From NCBI GenBank assembly GCA_022747635.1, contig JAKTNV010000003.1, positions 101,168,454 to 101,232,453 of the forward strand: a stretch of 64,000 nucleotides of DNA. The letters run 5' to 3'. Source of the stretch: Hetaerina americana. Taxonomy: Eukaryota; Arthropoda; Insecta; Odonata; Calopterygidae. The notes under the pieces were generated by a model. The model saw only the letters and a list, made by a program, of their open reading frames with translations, had not been told where the DNA came from and made no database searches. This document shows, piece after piece, positions 35,401 to 48,100 of this stretch. How positions within the stretch are numbered: the first letter of the stretch is position 1; each line of letters opens with the position of its first letter. A program made the position numbers and the translations under genes.

Positions 35401-38400
35401 TTCACAAATAATTTATTATCTTAGACATTAGTTAGTGCGGAAAAATAATTCAATTGTAGCTAAATGGTACTTAAGACACTCTTATGAACCAATTTGGTGA
35501 AAGTATTTTAATTAGTTCACTTACAATATTATCTATCTCGTTCTCCTAGCCTTATTGAAATTTTCTCTCGGTATGTTTTAAATTAATGATAATCGTCGCC
35601 CAAGGTTTATGGTTAGTCATCTTGCCTAATTATGATAAACATCGCAAGAATGGAAAGCAAATGGCTCGTGATGTAAATGTCTTCAGGCCTTGAATCGATT
35701 GACTTAATTATTCCGAGAAAGGCCATCTTTGCTCGCAAAATCGTTTTCGGCTTATGAAAATAGGTTTCTCAGTTTTAATATCCACTTCATTTCTAAAGGA
35801 ATAGTTTTCCCGCCTTACTATGTAATTGGTTAAAAAGAGCGACTGATCAATAATTTTAAGCGTTATCATTTTTTGAATTTAAGGAATTTTATTTCTTTCT
35901 AGAATGTGATACCTCGCTTTGACTCAATGCCTCTTTCTAATTGGTTAATTTGACGTTGACATTTTTTGAAATATTTTATGAAAGAATTATGATAATTATA
36001 ATAACGCGAATTATGCATTTGTAGTGATTGGTTCGGTACAAAATTTCGAATTTATCTACGCATAGTTGGAGTCTGCGGTACTTGAGCCCCTTATATGCAG
36101 TTGGTCCCCAATCTCCATTACGAATGCATCAGTTAATTTTTGACAGCGTGGTTATTCCTTTTCGTCACCCATTCTTTGGGTCCCTTTACAATCATTTCCT
36201 TGGCTTACAAGGCTCCACCAAAAGCAAGCAACCTCGTCTGCGCATGCCCAAGGGTGATCGAAATCGATTTAACTTGTACCTCCCTTTTTGATCCGTACCG
36301 TTCTCTCGTATTTTTTCTACATCTCCTCTCTGAGTGGTTTACTCCTCTATACTCGTCCGACCTTTTTTATCCGATTCTGCGGCCTTCAGTGAAAATCCTT
36401 ATTTCCACCAACCATATTTTAACTCCCTCCTTCTTCATAGTCGTTTCCACCCCTTTCCTCTTCCTCTACTCCTTCCCTGCTCTCCCTCCATTTCCCCCAG
36501 TTCTTCGCCGTTCGCTTTTACTCCTCTCTCATAACGGGAATCCATGGACAAGACTGAGGTGGTCCTCCGCTTCCAGGAGCCCGACTGGAGTTACACCAGA
36601 GCTCTTCCTATTACCGGTTGCGGGGCGGAGGTTAAAGAGTTAATGTAGCATTGCAGGGAGGGGGTGGCGAGGAACTCTGTTGCGCTGGATGAGATTGAAA
36701 ATGAGATGTCGGGAGGAGATTATAGGCTATGGAGTTCATATTTCAACCCATATTCATGAAATGCGTCCATTAGATTCGGAAAATATAACCCCGTAAACCC
36801 TTTGTCGACTTAAAATATTTTACAGCGTCCTTCTGGCGTTGAAGTCTCCGCTACCTTTGGAAGGCTTCGGTGTTCTTCGCTGGTAGAATCAATTGTACTC
36901 CCAAGGATCGCATGTTTAATTCTTACTAAGAATGATCACATGAATTAAATGAGAAATTCTTGGAAATTAGTTCTCCTGTTTGATTATGCAATGGAAGATG
37001 ACACATTCTCGCCTATATTTTTTTTATTAATGGCAGTGATAAAAGCTGACCGCAGAGTGACTGTTGCCTCGTAGGTTGTTAAAATGGAAATCCTTTTTCG
37101 ACTGTTTTTACTCGTATTGACGATAAATATTTACGTGATCTCTGTCGGTCCTTTAGAGATATTTGACTATTTTCTGACGCAAATAAAAGCTTCAAAACAT
37201 AACGAGGGTGAACTCTTGTCAGATACCCTTTAGGATAAATACTCATTGGACAAATTTTGAAAATGAGACTTGAAGGATGTACATTCTTGTACTAGTGTAG
37301 TCGAAGATGAACGTCGATAAGATTGACCATCTTCATCAGTATATTATTGTAAACCTATCGCAGGAGGATTGTAAATACATTATCTATTAAGCTTATTGAA
37401 GAATTGGGATTACTATAAATTCCCTGTTCTTTATTTTATAGCCACTCGCGTACTAAAAGATTACTTGCGTTCATATTCAGGAAATCGAAATATATTATTT
37501 AGCGCAATTACTGACAGGGGTACAGAGAGAAATAATGATATCGTTGATGAGGAAAGAGTTCATCGTCGTAATGAAAGTTTATCGTTGTAGAAAAGAGTTT
37601 AGCTGGTACCTAGCTACCTGGGATAGAAACGTTTATTTGAGGCAGGGGTGGATCCACAGTGGATCACCTTGTGTAATTTTTGTTCAAACGAGTTGGCTTG
37701 GTGAGCGGCATCTACGTATGTCCCGATTACAAGTTATTCTGATGCATTAACAGTTTAGATGTCTAAAACATTTATAAATGAGGAACGTAAATAAAATTTT
37801 AAAACACTTAGGACAATTATTTCATCCTTTCCACGTATATATGCCCCTTAATTGTAATTATTTTTAATCTCTTTTTATTCCAAGAATATAAATTCTAAAT
37901 AACTGTTCTTATGTACCTATTATTATTCGTTATCCAATTTTAATTTGGAAGCTTTAAATTCTTGCTCTTCTGACTTGTTTCACGTATTATCTCTGTTCGC
38001 CGTTCCTCCTAAATGATTTTTCTACGACGGTGGAGATAGAACAGGGTAGTTAATCGAGGAAGTTATTCTGGCTGAAGTTTGTCGGTCATTCATGCGGGAA
38101 GTCTTCTCGAGTTTGACTTTCCTCGTCAGTTTTCGAGATTAACAGATCTGCGTCATGCTTTACTCTTCATCCGAACCTTATTAATCACTTTTCCGACTGA
38201 CGGAATGACTCTGTAATGGCGCGATGACGGTGTAAACGTGGCCTAATTTTAATTTCCCTCCATAAAGGTGCAAATAAATGAGGACTTGGATTATTGCTTT
38301 TCCATGGAGCGACCCTTTCTTCCCAGGGGCTGTCCTTCGTTCCAGGCAAAGGGATTGAGATGTAAGGTATTAGGGGATAGCAGGATGAAAAAAATGAGAT

Positions 38401-40511
38401 GGATGTTCTTTAATGGAGTAAGGGAATGGTCGTGGTTTCCTTCTTCCGGTCGCGAGCGTCGTGGTGTGGGGGACGTGCCTTGTTTTTGCTGCGCTGAGTG
38501 TACATAATGTACTTGCATACTCCGACTCTTTCTTCTGGGCTTTGGGGAGACGGGATGTGAAAAGTGAGTGGTGACAGTGTGTCTCTTTTTCCAGGATAGA
38601 AGGAAGGGGTGTTGGGTGGATGAGAAGTGATTCCTGTATATCCCTCTAAAGACGTAAGACTTGATGGGCGTACCTATATGTATACATTTCTCGCTTCTTT
38701 TTTCCTGTGGTTGAGAGCATGGGTGGAGTTGTATGACGCTGAAGCAATGGCGGGAGAATGCTAAAGCAAGGCGCCGTTCGGAAATTTCGGGAAAAGGAAA
38801 GTTATATCATTTTTTATTCTTTTGACCGATCGCATTTCCCTTGTTATTCACGGCGGAGCTCTTTTACCGGAGAGCCCTTTTACATTATTAAGCGGCAAGT
38901 TTCCGCTACCGAAGCTCACAAATAAGGGCGCTTAGCAAAAATTCCAGCACAAGCCAAACGCTGCAGCAATGATGATTTCATGAATGCGTAACATACAATA
39001 TTTATATGTTCATCGCAGTAATTGCGACGTTCGAATGTATTCTCTGACTATATGGAGAGTAAATACTTCGCCGGTGCTGGTTAGCAAAGATGATTTTTTT
39101 TCATTATGGTTCTGCGACGGTTCTGATATTCATAATGGTTATTCGTGCTAGAGTAGCATGAAAGCAGTGATATGGATGTTATGCTGAGGGAAATTCATTT
39201 TTTTCGGGGCTGTCTTTTGTTTTAATGCAGCCCTATGACTAACTTGGTGGTTCCCATAGATGAATATGGTCTTCTTTACTGTAACAAGGGACAGTTAATA
39301 TGGTTTGAAATAAAGAAGAACCTACTCTGTTTGGAAGATAGATTCTCCTGAAATGCGGATCGTCTCACCCTTAGAATTGGGGCGTCAAGTTTTTACAGCA
39401 TTCTCTACAACCGCACGGGGTACAGATTGTGATAAATGTAGCTGAATGACAGTAATCAGTGCGGTCGCGAGAGGGGCTAGATTTCTCAGGGGTTAAGAGG
39501 GCTGCTTTTCCATCCAATTCAGTGGTGATGTCAACCTCACTCCCCCCCCCCTCCCTTCCAAGTTCTTGTGCCGTCCGCGGAGACGGTACGCGAAACTCGA
39601 ATGAGATGGTCAATAACCAGGACGCATCCTCCGTCCGCAATACACCGGATTATGAATCCCATCTCCAGAGAGATTTGCAACTTCCTCCCAGGTCCGCCGT
39701 TATGTTTCGCCCTCCAACCCTCCCCCCCTTCGGCCTTCCCTCCACGAAGAGAGGGAGAATGAGGGGGCGTGAGCTCCTCACCGCCTGCCCTCCCCAGACA
39801 ACCGCTCCTCCTCACTAGTCTCTTTGCATTCCACGCTCGCGCCTCCGTTTCTCTCTCTCTCGCTCTTGTATCCTCCCCCGGCATGTTATCCGGACGCCCT
39901 TGAAACCCAATCGCACCGAGGAAAATATTCCGCTTCTCTTTTATTTTGGCAACCACCTACATTTCATCCCAGAGTCCCTTTCTCTCCGTTTTCCCTCGCC
40001 GTCTCTCTCTCTCCGAATATTACATTTAGTTGTTCTCAAGTCGAAGACCTTGAGCAGCAGAAGATGATGGGCACTCTCTTTTTAAGGTATGTTTTTAAAT
40101 TCCGCGAAGGAATTTCGTTTCCTCTCCCTCACCCGTTACCTTTTTCGAGGAACCGGATCCTCAAATAAGGAAATGTGGAGTAATAATCCGACCTGTGTAA
40201 TCCACCCATTGTGTGACAATCCTGGCAGACGAACGATCCTCTGCGAAATCAGATACGTGCTTTCTTTTACTGCATCCTCATACATTTTTCAACTCTAACC
40301 TTCGTGATTGGTAAGAGTTTTGGAACATCCACGGTTTTCCGGAGTAAACCTCGCGATTAGTTGGTTATGGCTTTAATTAAACTGTCACACCAAAGAAGGA
40401 GGGTCGGAAGTTTCCTCTTGAGGTGACCTGCCGGCGAAGTTTAAGTAAAGTCAACTTCAGTTCCCGCGGGAACTCGTTACTGGAATTATTTCATTATTTA
40501 TGTAGCACTTC
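32416..40511. other. Non-coding spacer, no gene seen
   Basis: Largely AT-rich with no recognised gene, RNA or element. C+T-rich stretches occur at about 36410-36530 and 39530-40030. The 90-codon minus-strand frame at 33160-33432 has ordinary composition with several charged residues, but I recognise no family and see no supporting exon context. The long frames at 39459-39956 lie in low-complexity DNA on both strands. Confidence 0.5.
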
Positions 40512-43172
40512 ATGGAACCCGATGAAATCGATCATACTACGACCAACCGACACGATAGAGATACAAGACCCGGAGGAGGTGTTTTCGTGGCAGTTAAAAG
40601 TCATTTTGAAAGCAGGCAAGTTTCATTTGAGAATAATAACATAGAAAGTGTTTGGTGCACCTTAATACGGACCAATCAACCCAACATAAATGTATGCTCT
40701 TTCTACAGACCTCCAGACTCAGATTTGAAAACACTTCACACCCTCAACGATCAAATTTACAATTTTACACGTAAATATAATAACAGCATAAACATAATTG
40801 GTGGCGACTTTAATCTCCCTGGTATAGATTGGGACAACAATATCGTTAAATCTGGGACCCGCGATCGCGAATCTTGCAATTCCATGATAAAATTGGCTCA
40901 AAGAAACTCCCTCCATCAAGCAGTACGCATGCCCACCCGTGGAAAGAACATATTGGATCTATTCCTTACAAACACGCCTGAACGTATTATTAGTGTATCA
41001 ACTGATGAGGGCTTGAGTGACCATAAAGCAATTAATGTCCACTTGGACATAGAAATTAAAAAGATCATTAAACCAAAAAGAAAAATTTATAATTACCATA
41101 AAGCAGACTTTGAATCCTTTGCCAATCAATTAAACTCTTCACTACCCGAGTTCAAAACCCGCTTAAGTCATGTCAACGTGGAAGAAACTTGGACAGAATT
41201 TGTCAATATCATGCAAAAAGGAATCGTAGATTTCATACCTATAAAATACGTTAAAGCAAATCGCGACCCCAGGTGGTACAATAAAGACGTTAGAAAAGCC
41301 CTTCGAAAGCAGAGAATGCTACACTCTAGGGTAAAGAGGGCAGGCGTGAACACATCATCCCCTGAGAATAAACAATTATGGGACACATATAGATCCTCCA
41401 AAATTGAAACCAAAACACAATTACGTAGCGCTTTACTGGACTTTAAACGCAAAGTACTTTGCGAGCACTTGGACACTGACCCCAAAGCTTTCTGGTCATA
41501 TGTTAGGGAAGTAAATGGGAGTAAACAAACCGTGGCATGCTTAAGGGATTGTAGCAATATAATTCATACAGACAGTGAGGGTAAAGCTAACATCTTAAAT
41601 TCATTCTTCCAAAGCGTTTTCTCGAATGATGTTGCCACCGCATATCTCCAAGAAACAATACATACTCCACCCATGGAAAAAATAACAGTGGACCAACAAG
41701 GAATTCTAAAATTGCTTAACGAGATTAAACCCAACAAATCCCCGGGTCCCGAAAATATACCAGCTAGGGTGATAAAACATTTAGCTCCAAACATTGCCCC
41801 GTACCTTGAATTTATATTTAACAAATCCCTCACAGAGTGCAAAGTACCTAAGATTTGGAAAACCGCGCAAATAACGCCTATTTTTAAAGGTGGTGACAGG
41901 GAGGATCCCAGTAATTACAGACCTATATCTCTCACTTCTATCTGTTGCAAAATCTTAGAGCACATAATTGTCAGTTCAATAATGAGACACCTTGACAATA
42001 TTAACTTTTTAAGTGACAATCAACACGGATTCAGGAAAACTCGCTCCTGCGAAACCCAATTAGGATTATTTACACATGATTTACTTTTATCGGGTGAGAG
42101 AGGGAGGCAAGTGGATGCCATCTTCTTAGATTTTCAAAAGGCATTTGATAAGGTCCCACATGGTAAACTCATTCATAAATTAAAGGTCGCGGGTATAAAT
42201 AAGGGCGCCATAAGTTGGGTTAAAGATTTTCTTTCGGAGCGGGAACAGAGGGTAGTCCTTGATGGCGCTAGTTCCGACAGCGTTCGAGTCACGTCGGGGG
42301 TACCTCAGGGAAGTGTGATCGGGCCGTTGCTTTTCTTGATTTTTGTTGACGATTTGAACCGCGAAGTGAAAAGTAAAATTAGGATGTTCGCGGATGACAC
42401 GGTGATCTATCGGGAGATATCTGGGGATGAGGATCGTTTTATTCTAGAGCAGGATTTAGATTGCATTACTAAATGGTGTTCTAACTGGGGATTGACTCTA
42501 AATTATAATAAATGTTCAGTGGTAAATTTCTTTAAAAGATCAACGGGATTTGCTTACAAATTAGCTGGAGGTGACCTAGCAGTAGTTGATACGGTGAAAT
42601 ACCTAGGTGTCACATTCACAAAAGACTTAACTTGGGGGACTCACATACGTAAAGTCTGCGGTCAAGCATATACAAAATTGGGATTCATTTGACGCATTGT
42701 CGGCAAAAGTGACTCGAAGGTCAAGGAACGTTGTTACCACGCTCTTGTAAGGCCTCATTTAGAATACGCATGCAGCGTGTGGGATCCGAGTGAAAAAGGT
42801 CTCATTCGGGAAATTGACAAGGTTCAACGCCGGGCAGCCCGTTTTGTAAAAAATTCCTACGATAAAACGCAAAGCGTCACCGAAATGCTCATGGATTTGG
42901 GGTGGGAATCATTGGCTGAGAGACGATTCAATGCAAGATTGAAATTATTAAATAAATTTAGATCCGCATGTTTCAGCACCGAGGTCTCGCAAATTATTCG
43001 TACTCCTACATATATTAGTCGCTTGGATCATGCATATAAAATTCGGGAAATAGATGCCAGAACTAGCCGACTCAAGGACTCCTTCTTCCCACGGACAATA
43101 CGGGATAGCAACTGCAGGGTTATAGATAGCAAAAATTCCACTTGCCACCCTCAGCGTCTAAAAAATAATTAG
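40512..43172 (+). pseudogene. LINE endonuclease/reverse transcriptase ORF, one nonsense codon
   Basis: The frame runs 726 codons to a TGA at 42690-42692, then continues open in the same phase for 159 more codons to the stop at 43170-43172. Domains in order: an APE-type endonuclease lacking its N-terminus (YRPPDS at 65-70, GGDFNLP at 97-103, SDHKAIN at 169-175); a linker; and a reverse transcriptase with PSNYRPISL (466-474), motif A FLDFQKAFDKVPH (538-550, catalytic D540), SGVPQGSVIGPLLF (595-608) and motif C FADD (626-629, codons 42387-42398). After the stop the frame encodes the usual C-terminal HALVRPHLEYACSVWDP and KVQRRAARFV segments. The TGA most simply derives from a CGA arginine codon by C-to-T change at a CpG. 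The first ATG at 40512 is probably a chance start in a truncated copy. Confidence 0.93.
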
Positions 43173-43639
43173 TTGTATTTAAATGCATGCTCTTCCACTA
43201 ACCTTATGTGTTTTGCTATAATAACCCATTCTTTCCGAATGACCTCATTCATGTTCTGTTCATCTGTTTTTAAGTTTCCCTTTCAATCCCTCGTCCCTCT
43301 CCGCGGGGGCAAATTCCTGCTACCTGCAACGTTGGGTCGCATTCCCTGCCAATTAGAGACTCTTTGGGGATAGAGTGTTTCGTGGTGCATTTTCATGTGG
43401 TAGTGATGTTTCAATTTCTTGCTTGTTGTGTCCTGGCTTCCGTGTTGGTTTAGGGTGTTGTAGAATGTCTTTCGTGCTGCATCATGGGGTGCAGTTTTTT
43501 AGTTGTTTTGCGGTATATGTGTTTGCATGAGTGTTGGATGAAGGGATTTTTGCATGAGTGTGTGCGCTGCTGTGGGTGTAATTTTCCGTGTTGTTTTTTT
43601 TGCATGTGGTATTTTTCTTTTTTACGGTTGGTGACCTAA

Positions 43640-43706
43640 CACCCCCCGCCACACGCCCTTGCGGCGGCTTGCGGGGTATTATGTAGATGTAGATGTAGAT
43701 GTAGAT
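43640..43706 (+). repeat. LINE 3' terminus: hairpin and (ATGTAG)4 tail
   Basis: A short imperfect stem-loop lies at 43648-43668: GCC with GGC outside, CGC with GCG inside, loop CCUU. It is followed by TTGCGGGGTATT and four ATGTAG repeats. The same arrangement closes the two other copies in the window (6142-6162 on the minus strand and 63768-63788). In those the fourth outer pair is A-U, where this copy has A opposite C. A conserved 3' hairpin of this kind is a likely binding site for the LINE reverse transcriptase; that role is inferred. Confidence 0.75.
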
Positions 43707-44289
43707 ACTTGCTCAACTTCTTCGTCCGCCAAGTCCGACTTCCGATTGATTTATCTAATGGGTATCCAGAAGCCTTGACATTCTCCCCTCCCTTTTATCG
43801 TTGCGATTTGCATCTGACGGCTGCGGCCTTGGTCTTTGCAATTATATTATTTACGCTCATTCGCCAAGACTCGGAGCCTTTTTTATTAAATCTCGGCGCT
43901 TGGTTGCACCGCCGCCCCTCTCCTCCCGGGGGGCCTCTGGAATGTTCGCCCCTTTCGCCCTCGTTCCCCCTTCTCCCGTCGTCCTTGGCCGTTTGCCTCT
44001 TTGCTTCACTTGCTGGGAGGAGATTATCGCAGTCTTCCTTTTATTATGTCACATTTCGCATGCCAAACAATCGAATGTCAAATAAAACCCCTCTTTGCGT
44101 TGTTCCCCACCATGGCAATCATTCTTCGACAACGCCTACATTTCCCGTGTGGATTTATTCTTGTAGGGTTTTCAGCAATCGGAACTTCATGACCCATATG
44201 CCGAGTTGTTTCACTTTTAAGAAACAGACTAGGTTAATTACAACTTTGCTAAGAGTTATGGGGGAAATAAATGTTATTATTATATAAAT
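43707..44289. other. Non-coding spacer, no gene seen
   Basis: Sequence between the main LINE and an older LINE relic, with a short C/T-rich stretch at about 43910-44000. The frames here (up to 192 codons at 43709-44287) show no domain. Confidence 0.55.
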
Positions 44290-45115
44290 CTCGTTGCAAT
44301 TGGGTAATTGTCCTGGTGTGACGACGGCCAAGTTTGGTCAACGGTCACTCTTACAATTCATTAAAATATGTACATACACAAAAAGAACAGAGATAAGACA
44401 AAATTCTTCCAGGCAGCTAGGCAAAATTCAAAACTTCGAGGCAGCTAGTTCCTTTCAACAATATTTCTGTTTAAAAAAGAGTGTTTTTTCTTTTTTTTGC
44501 GTTCTTATTTTTATTTTAAAACTGTGGTTGTTTTTTCCCTTAAAGTTTGGTTTTTCTATCTCTTTCCATAAATCTTCCCACGCTTCGTCATTTTTAACAA
44601 GTCTATACATTGCGCCTAACCTACTCCTTTTTCTTCTATTTTCCAACTCTCCCAGTATATCCAAAATATCCGTGACACTATCTGTTCTTTTGTACCTTCC
44701 GAGTACACATTTTGCTGCCTTTCTTTGAACTTTTTCTATCTTATAAATATGTCCCACCGCATATGGATACCACGCTATGAGCGAGTATTCTAGGATAGGG
44801 CTAACCAGTTCCTTATATGCTTTTCTTTTGTGGCTGCGCTACTTCCTTTTAAATTTCTCATTACCCGAAGAAGTACTTTAAATGCCTTCCGTGTCACATT
44901 TTCTACTTGGACTCTCCACCCAAGATCCCTAATTAAGTAAATTCCTAAATATTTGCATTGACTGCTACATGGGATTCTTTCTCCAAAGGGGTGTAAATTT
45001 CCCTTTGTGCATTCTTTTTATTTGAAAAATTTATATGCTTACTCTTACTCACATTAATGTCCAAATTATTATTTGTAACCCAGTCACCAAGGCGATCGAT
45101 GTCATTTTGTAGTAT
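44290..45115 (-). pseudogene. Decayed, 5'-truncated LINE reverse-transcriptase relic
   Basis: Three blocks of homologous protein are visible on the minus strand in different frames. First, from about 45112 down, LQNDIDRLGDWVTNNN, the segment that follows the RT active site in LINEs. Second, from about 44997 to 44820, a block containing CKYLGIYLIRDLGWRV. Third, from about 44828 to 44455, LVSPILEYSLIAWYPYAVG followed by IEKVQRKAAKCVLGRYK and a C-terminal tail. At least two frameshifts separate them, so it is long dead. Its sequence differs clearly from the LINE at 40.5 kb, so it belongs to another family of the same broad group. The left limit at about 44290 is an estimate for its 3' UTR. Confidence 0.85.
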
Positions 45116-48100
45116 TACGCGCTAATTTACATGCTCTACCCGTCTGTAGGTATAATGCAGTTCATATCCTCCGTACGGGTTTCGTTGATTTGTTTTTGAC
45201 CAAGAACTTTTCTCCCTCTTTAAGTGAGGAAATCTAAACAATAGCAGCATAGGTACCGGGACGTTATGTAATTTGTGGGCTTTCTTGTGTTTTTGTCATG
45301 GCGACTGATTTCCTGAGATGTGAATTAAATGAAAATTTGAATGAAACGAGATCCAAGGCATAAGTACGCACATGTATTCTCTCACGAGCGGTTATCTTTT
45401 TTCTGTAAATATATAGTATTTTGCCCCCAATGCGGCTTACGTTGCCTTTGAATTTTTTTCAACGCTCCCAATAGTATCCGACTTAATGGAGAATCCGGTG
45501 ACTAGTGTTCTTTTCATCTCTTAAGCGAATTTTAATTTTAGAATTGCCATTTCCGTAGATATCTGAAATTTGCCACTTCTTAAGCAGTTCTTATGGTAAG
45601 TTTAAAGGCTGACGAGGACTTCAAGATTTAATGCTTCTCCTCTCTTGTTAGTTCCCTGGAGCCCAGACGGCTTCTCCTTTCGTTCCTTTATCATATCAGG
45701 TCCGAGAATTTCAAGCTGGAGAGCTCACGAGATAAGATTTGACTTGATGGCCTTCTGGGATTACTTACTGAGAGGTTACTTCTGTCGCTCTAATCACTCT
45801 CCCCCGGTGAGAGTTTCGTTTGCGCATGCCTACTACTAAAGAGTATTTATTTTGTGCTCGACGATGGCGCCCGTAAGCGTACACAAAGGTTGTCTGCAGA
45901 ATGATGAACTATAATCACGGGGTTGAACGACTGTTATTATCACTCGAATCGTCATCAGCATAACGGCATTAATGAGGGTTCTCTGGCTCCTTTCCTGTCG
46001 TCGGCCCAAATCACATCGCGTGACGAGAGCGTCTCTGAGATGACTGGCAAACTACTTCAGAACCTTCTCGCATCAATCACCCAGACGTAACCGTTTAATT
46101 TATCTCGAGCTTTAACTGAGAATTAAAAAAATAAGTACTCGCGTACACTAATTTCTAAAATAAAGTGCTCTCACGTTTTCCTGTCAGTCATGGGTTCAGT
46201 TTGCAAATGAGTGGATAGTGGTAGAATTTGTTTCCTTTGAACTTTAGATTATGTGGTGCCCCAGGTATCTGGCATTTGTGTTTAATTTTCTTGGAGTTCT
46301 CTAGTACTTTCTTCAGACTACGTAAATGGTGCGACTATCCGAGATTTTGTGATTGAATGTGTTGGAAATTTGTAAACTTGCCTTCTTAATGTGTTCGAGG
46401 CTGTTGGTCGTTGGACCGATGGAGGTATTACACGCTATTTGAAGAAAAAAATTGTTTCCAATTACCCTCACGCAAGCGAAAACAGAAGATTTATTGGGCC
46501 GACATACCTGTAATCATTTTCTCGTAGAATTAAGGACAATCTGGTTAAAAACAACTCCTTGATTATTATAGAAAATGTTGCGTTTTCATGTGATGTTTTT
46601 CAAGTGACTGCCCAGGAATGACTCCATTTTTATTGCAAATTAATGCTGTGCGATTGATATTCTGAGCATTTGGTGAAAGACAAAGGAAAGGATTGAATTG
46701 CTCTCCGCGATGGCTTTGTCCACAATGGATTTCTATTCTTCGCCAGCCTAATAAGATTAACTACAATATGTGCTTCGATATATATTCAGAACAAAGAAAA
46801 TCCCGAATAAAAAATATCCGTGAAAATATGTGCTGCTGCTGGCCATCCTGTTTCCTTTTTTACGAAGAAATGGCTGCAACTTCAATGTTGGAGCTGGGGG
46901 AGGAGGAAGGAGGGACTGGGAGGGCTGAATTCCTCAAAAGCATGGCCAAAAGTCTAAATTTGTGGCTACGTAAAGTTTTTATCGAACGATGCGACGCAAA
47001 ATGAAATCGGGTCGGGAATTTGGGAGGAAACAAAATACATACGTTCTCTGCCCTGGCGAGGCGCTGATTCACCATGTTTTCTCGAAGTTTTGATGGGCGT
47101 CTCGTGAAAATAAACCCTCCGGTGGCGGAGTCCCAGGCGTCCGTCGCTCTTGTTTTGGACCCGCGGAATACGCCCTCATTCCGCCAAATACAAATCTTCC
47201 TCCCCCTCCGAACTTGTGACTTCGACCTCAGAGGGGAGGCGGTCGGGGGCGGCCTCTCGCTCGCCCCTCCCCCCTTCCAGCCATTTCTGTCCCTTGCTTA
47301 ATCTTCCATCGAGCGCATTCACCCTACCCAGACCTTCCTCTCGCGAGCAACCCCCCAGGGCACCTGCTACTCGCTCTCTCCTGCCCACCGTTCCCCCCTC
47401 GCCCCCCGAAACACTATCCTCGCAACCCTCCGCGTCGGTGCAAAGCGATCGTTAACCCTACGCCCTCCGTGCCCTCGCGAGAATTCATAAGGAACTCCTT
47501 GAAATTAATGCGATATTATGAGGCGGATGAACGCCAGCTAATTTGAACACAATGAAAAACAGTCTGAAGCTGAATATTCAATACGGGTGTAGTCAAAAGA
47601 GGGCTCTCGACCTCGGGTACTGCCATAATGTGTGAGCCTACCGAATTTTCTCAAGGTAATGCCGGGGTTGGAGGCAGTGAGTTGGGGTAGGGCTTGTGAA
47701 TATGATCGGTGACCCTTGGGCAACCTCCCGGATCCATTTTTATTATTGAATTTATCAGTTTCCGGCCCGCCGGAAGCCTTTAATTTAAGCGATTAATGTT
47801 TTTTTTCTTTATAATCTTTGTAGTTACATTCCAAGGGGTATGTAGGGTTTTAGTTGGATGTGATTTTTTTATGACTGAACTCAGTGCGTTCTTCAGATAT
47901 ATGATCAATTACATTGACATTGATTGTTGATAATTGTGGCGTGCGAAGTCCAAAAAATACAGTTTTATGACTCCGCCTAATGAATATTTCCTTTCGGCTC
48001 TTTAACTCCGGTTTGTCGTGACCTCACCCCTCTCCCCAATTTTATACACGTTGTTTTTTCGGTCGATGGGTGATAATGCTTAAAATCAGGTTTCAACTTA

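Larger units (their letters stand above)
40512..43706 (+). mobile_element. 5'-truncated CR1/L2-type LINE
   Basis: A non-LTR retrotransposon that copies itself by target-primed reverse transcription. It retains most of the endonuclease, the whole reverse transcriptase, a C-terminal region, a 534-bp 3' UTR and a tail of four ATGTAG units (43681-43706). A short tandem-repeat tail instead of poly(A) is usual for CR1/L2-related elements. The 5' part, including any ORF1 and the start of the endonuclease, is missing, and an in-frame stop lies just upstream at 40503-40505. The precise clade is an inference from motif style. A copy of its 3' UTR lies at 6116-6500, and its terminal hairpin also occurs at 63760-63808. 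Confidence 0.93.

Noticed and set aside
45940..45975. Hammerhead-like motif (TCGAATCGTCATCAGCA read in reverse)
   Set aside because: CTGATGA is present on the minus strand, but the GAAAC, helix III palindrome and GUC order is absent.
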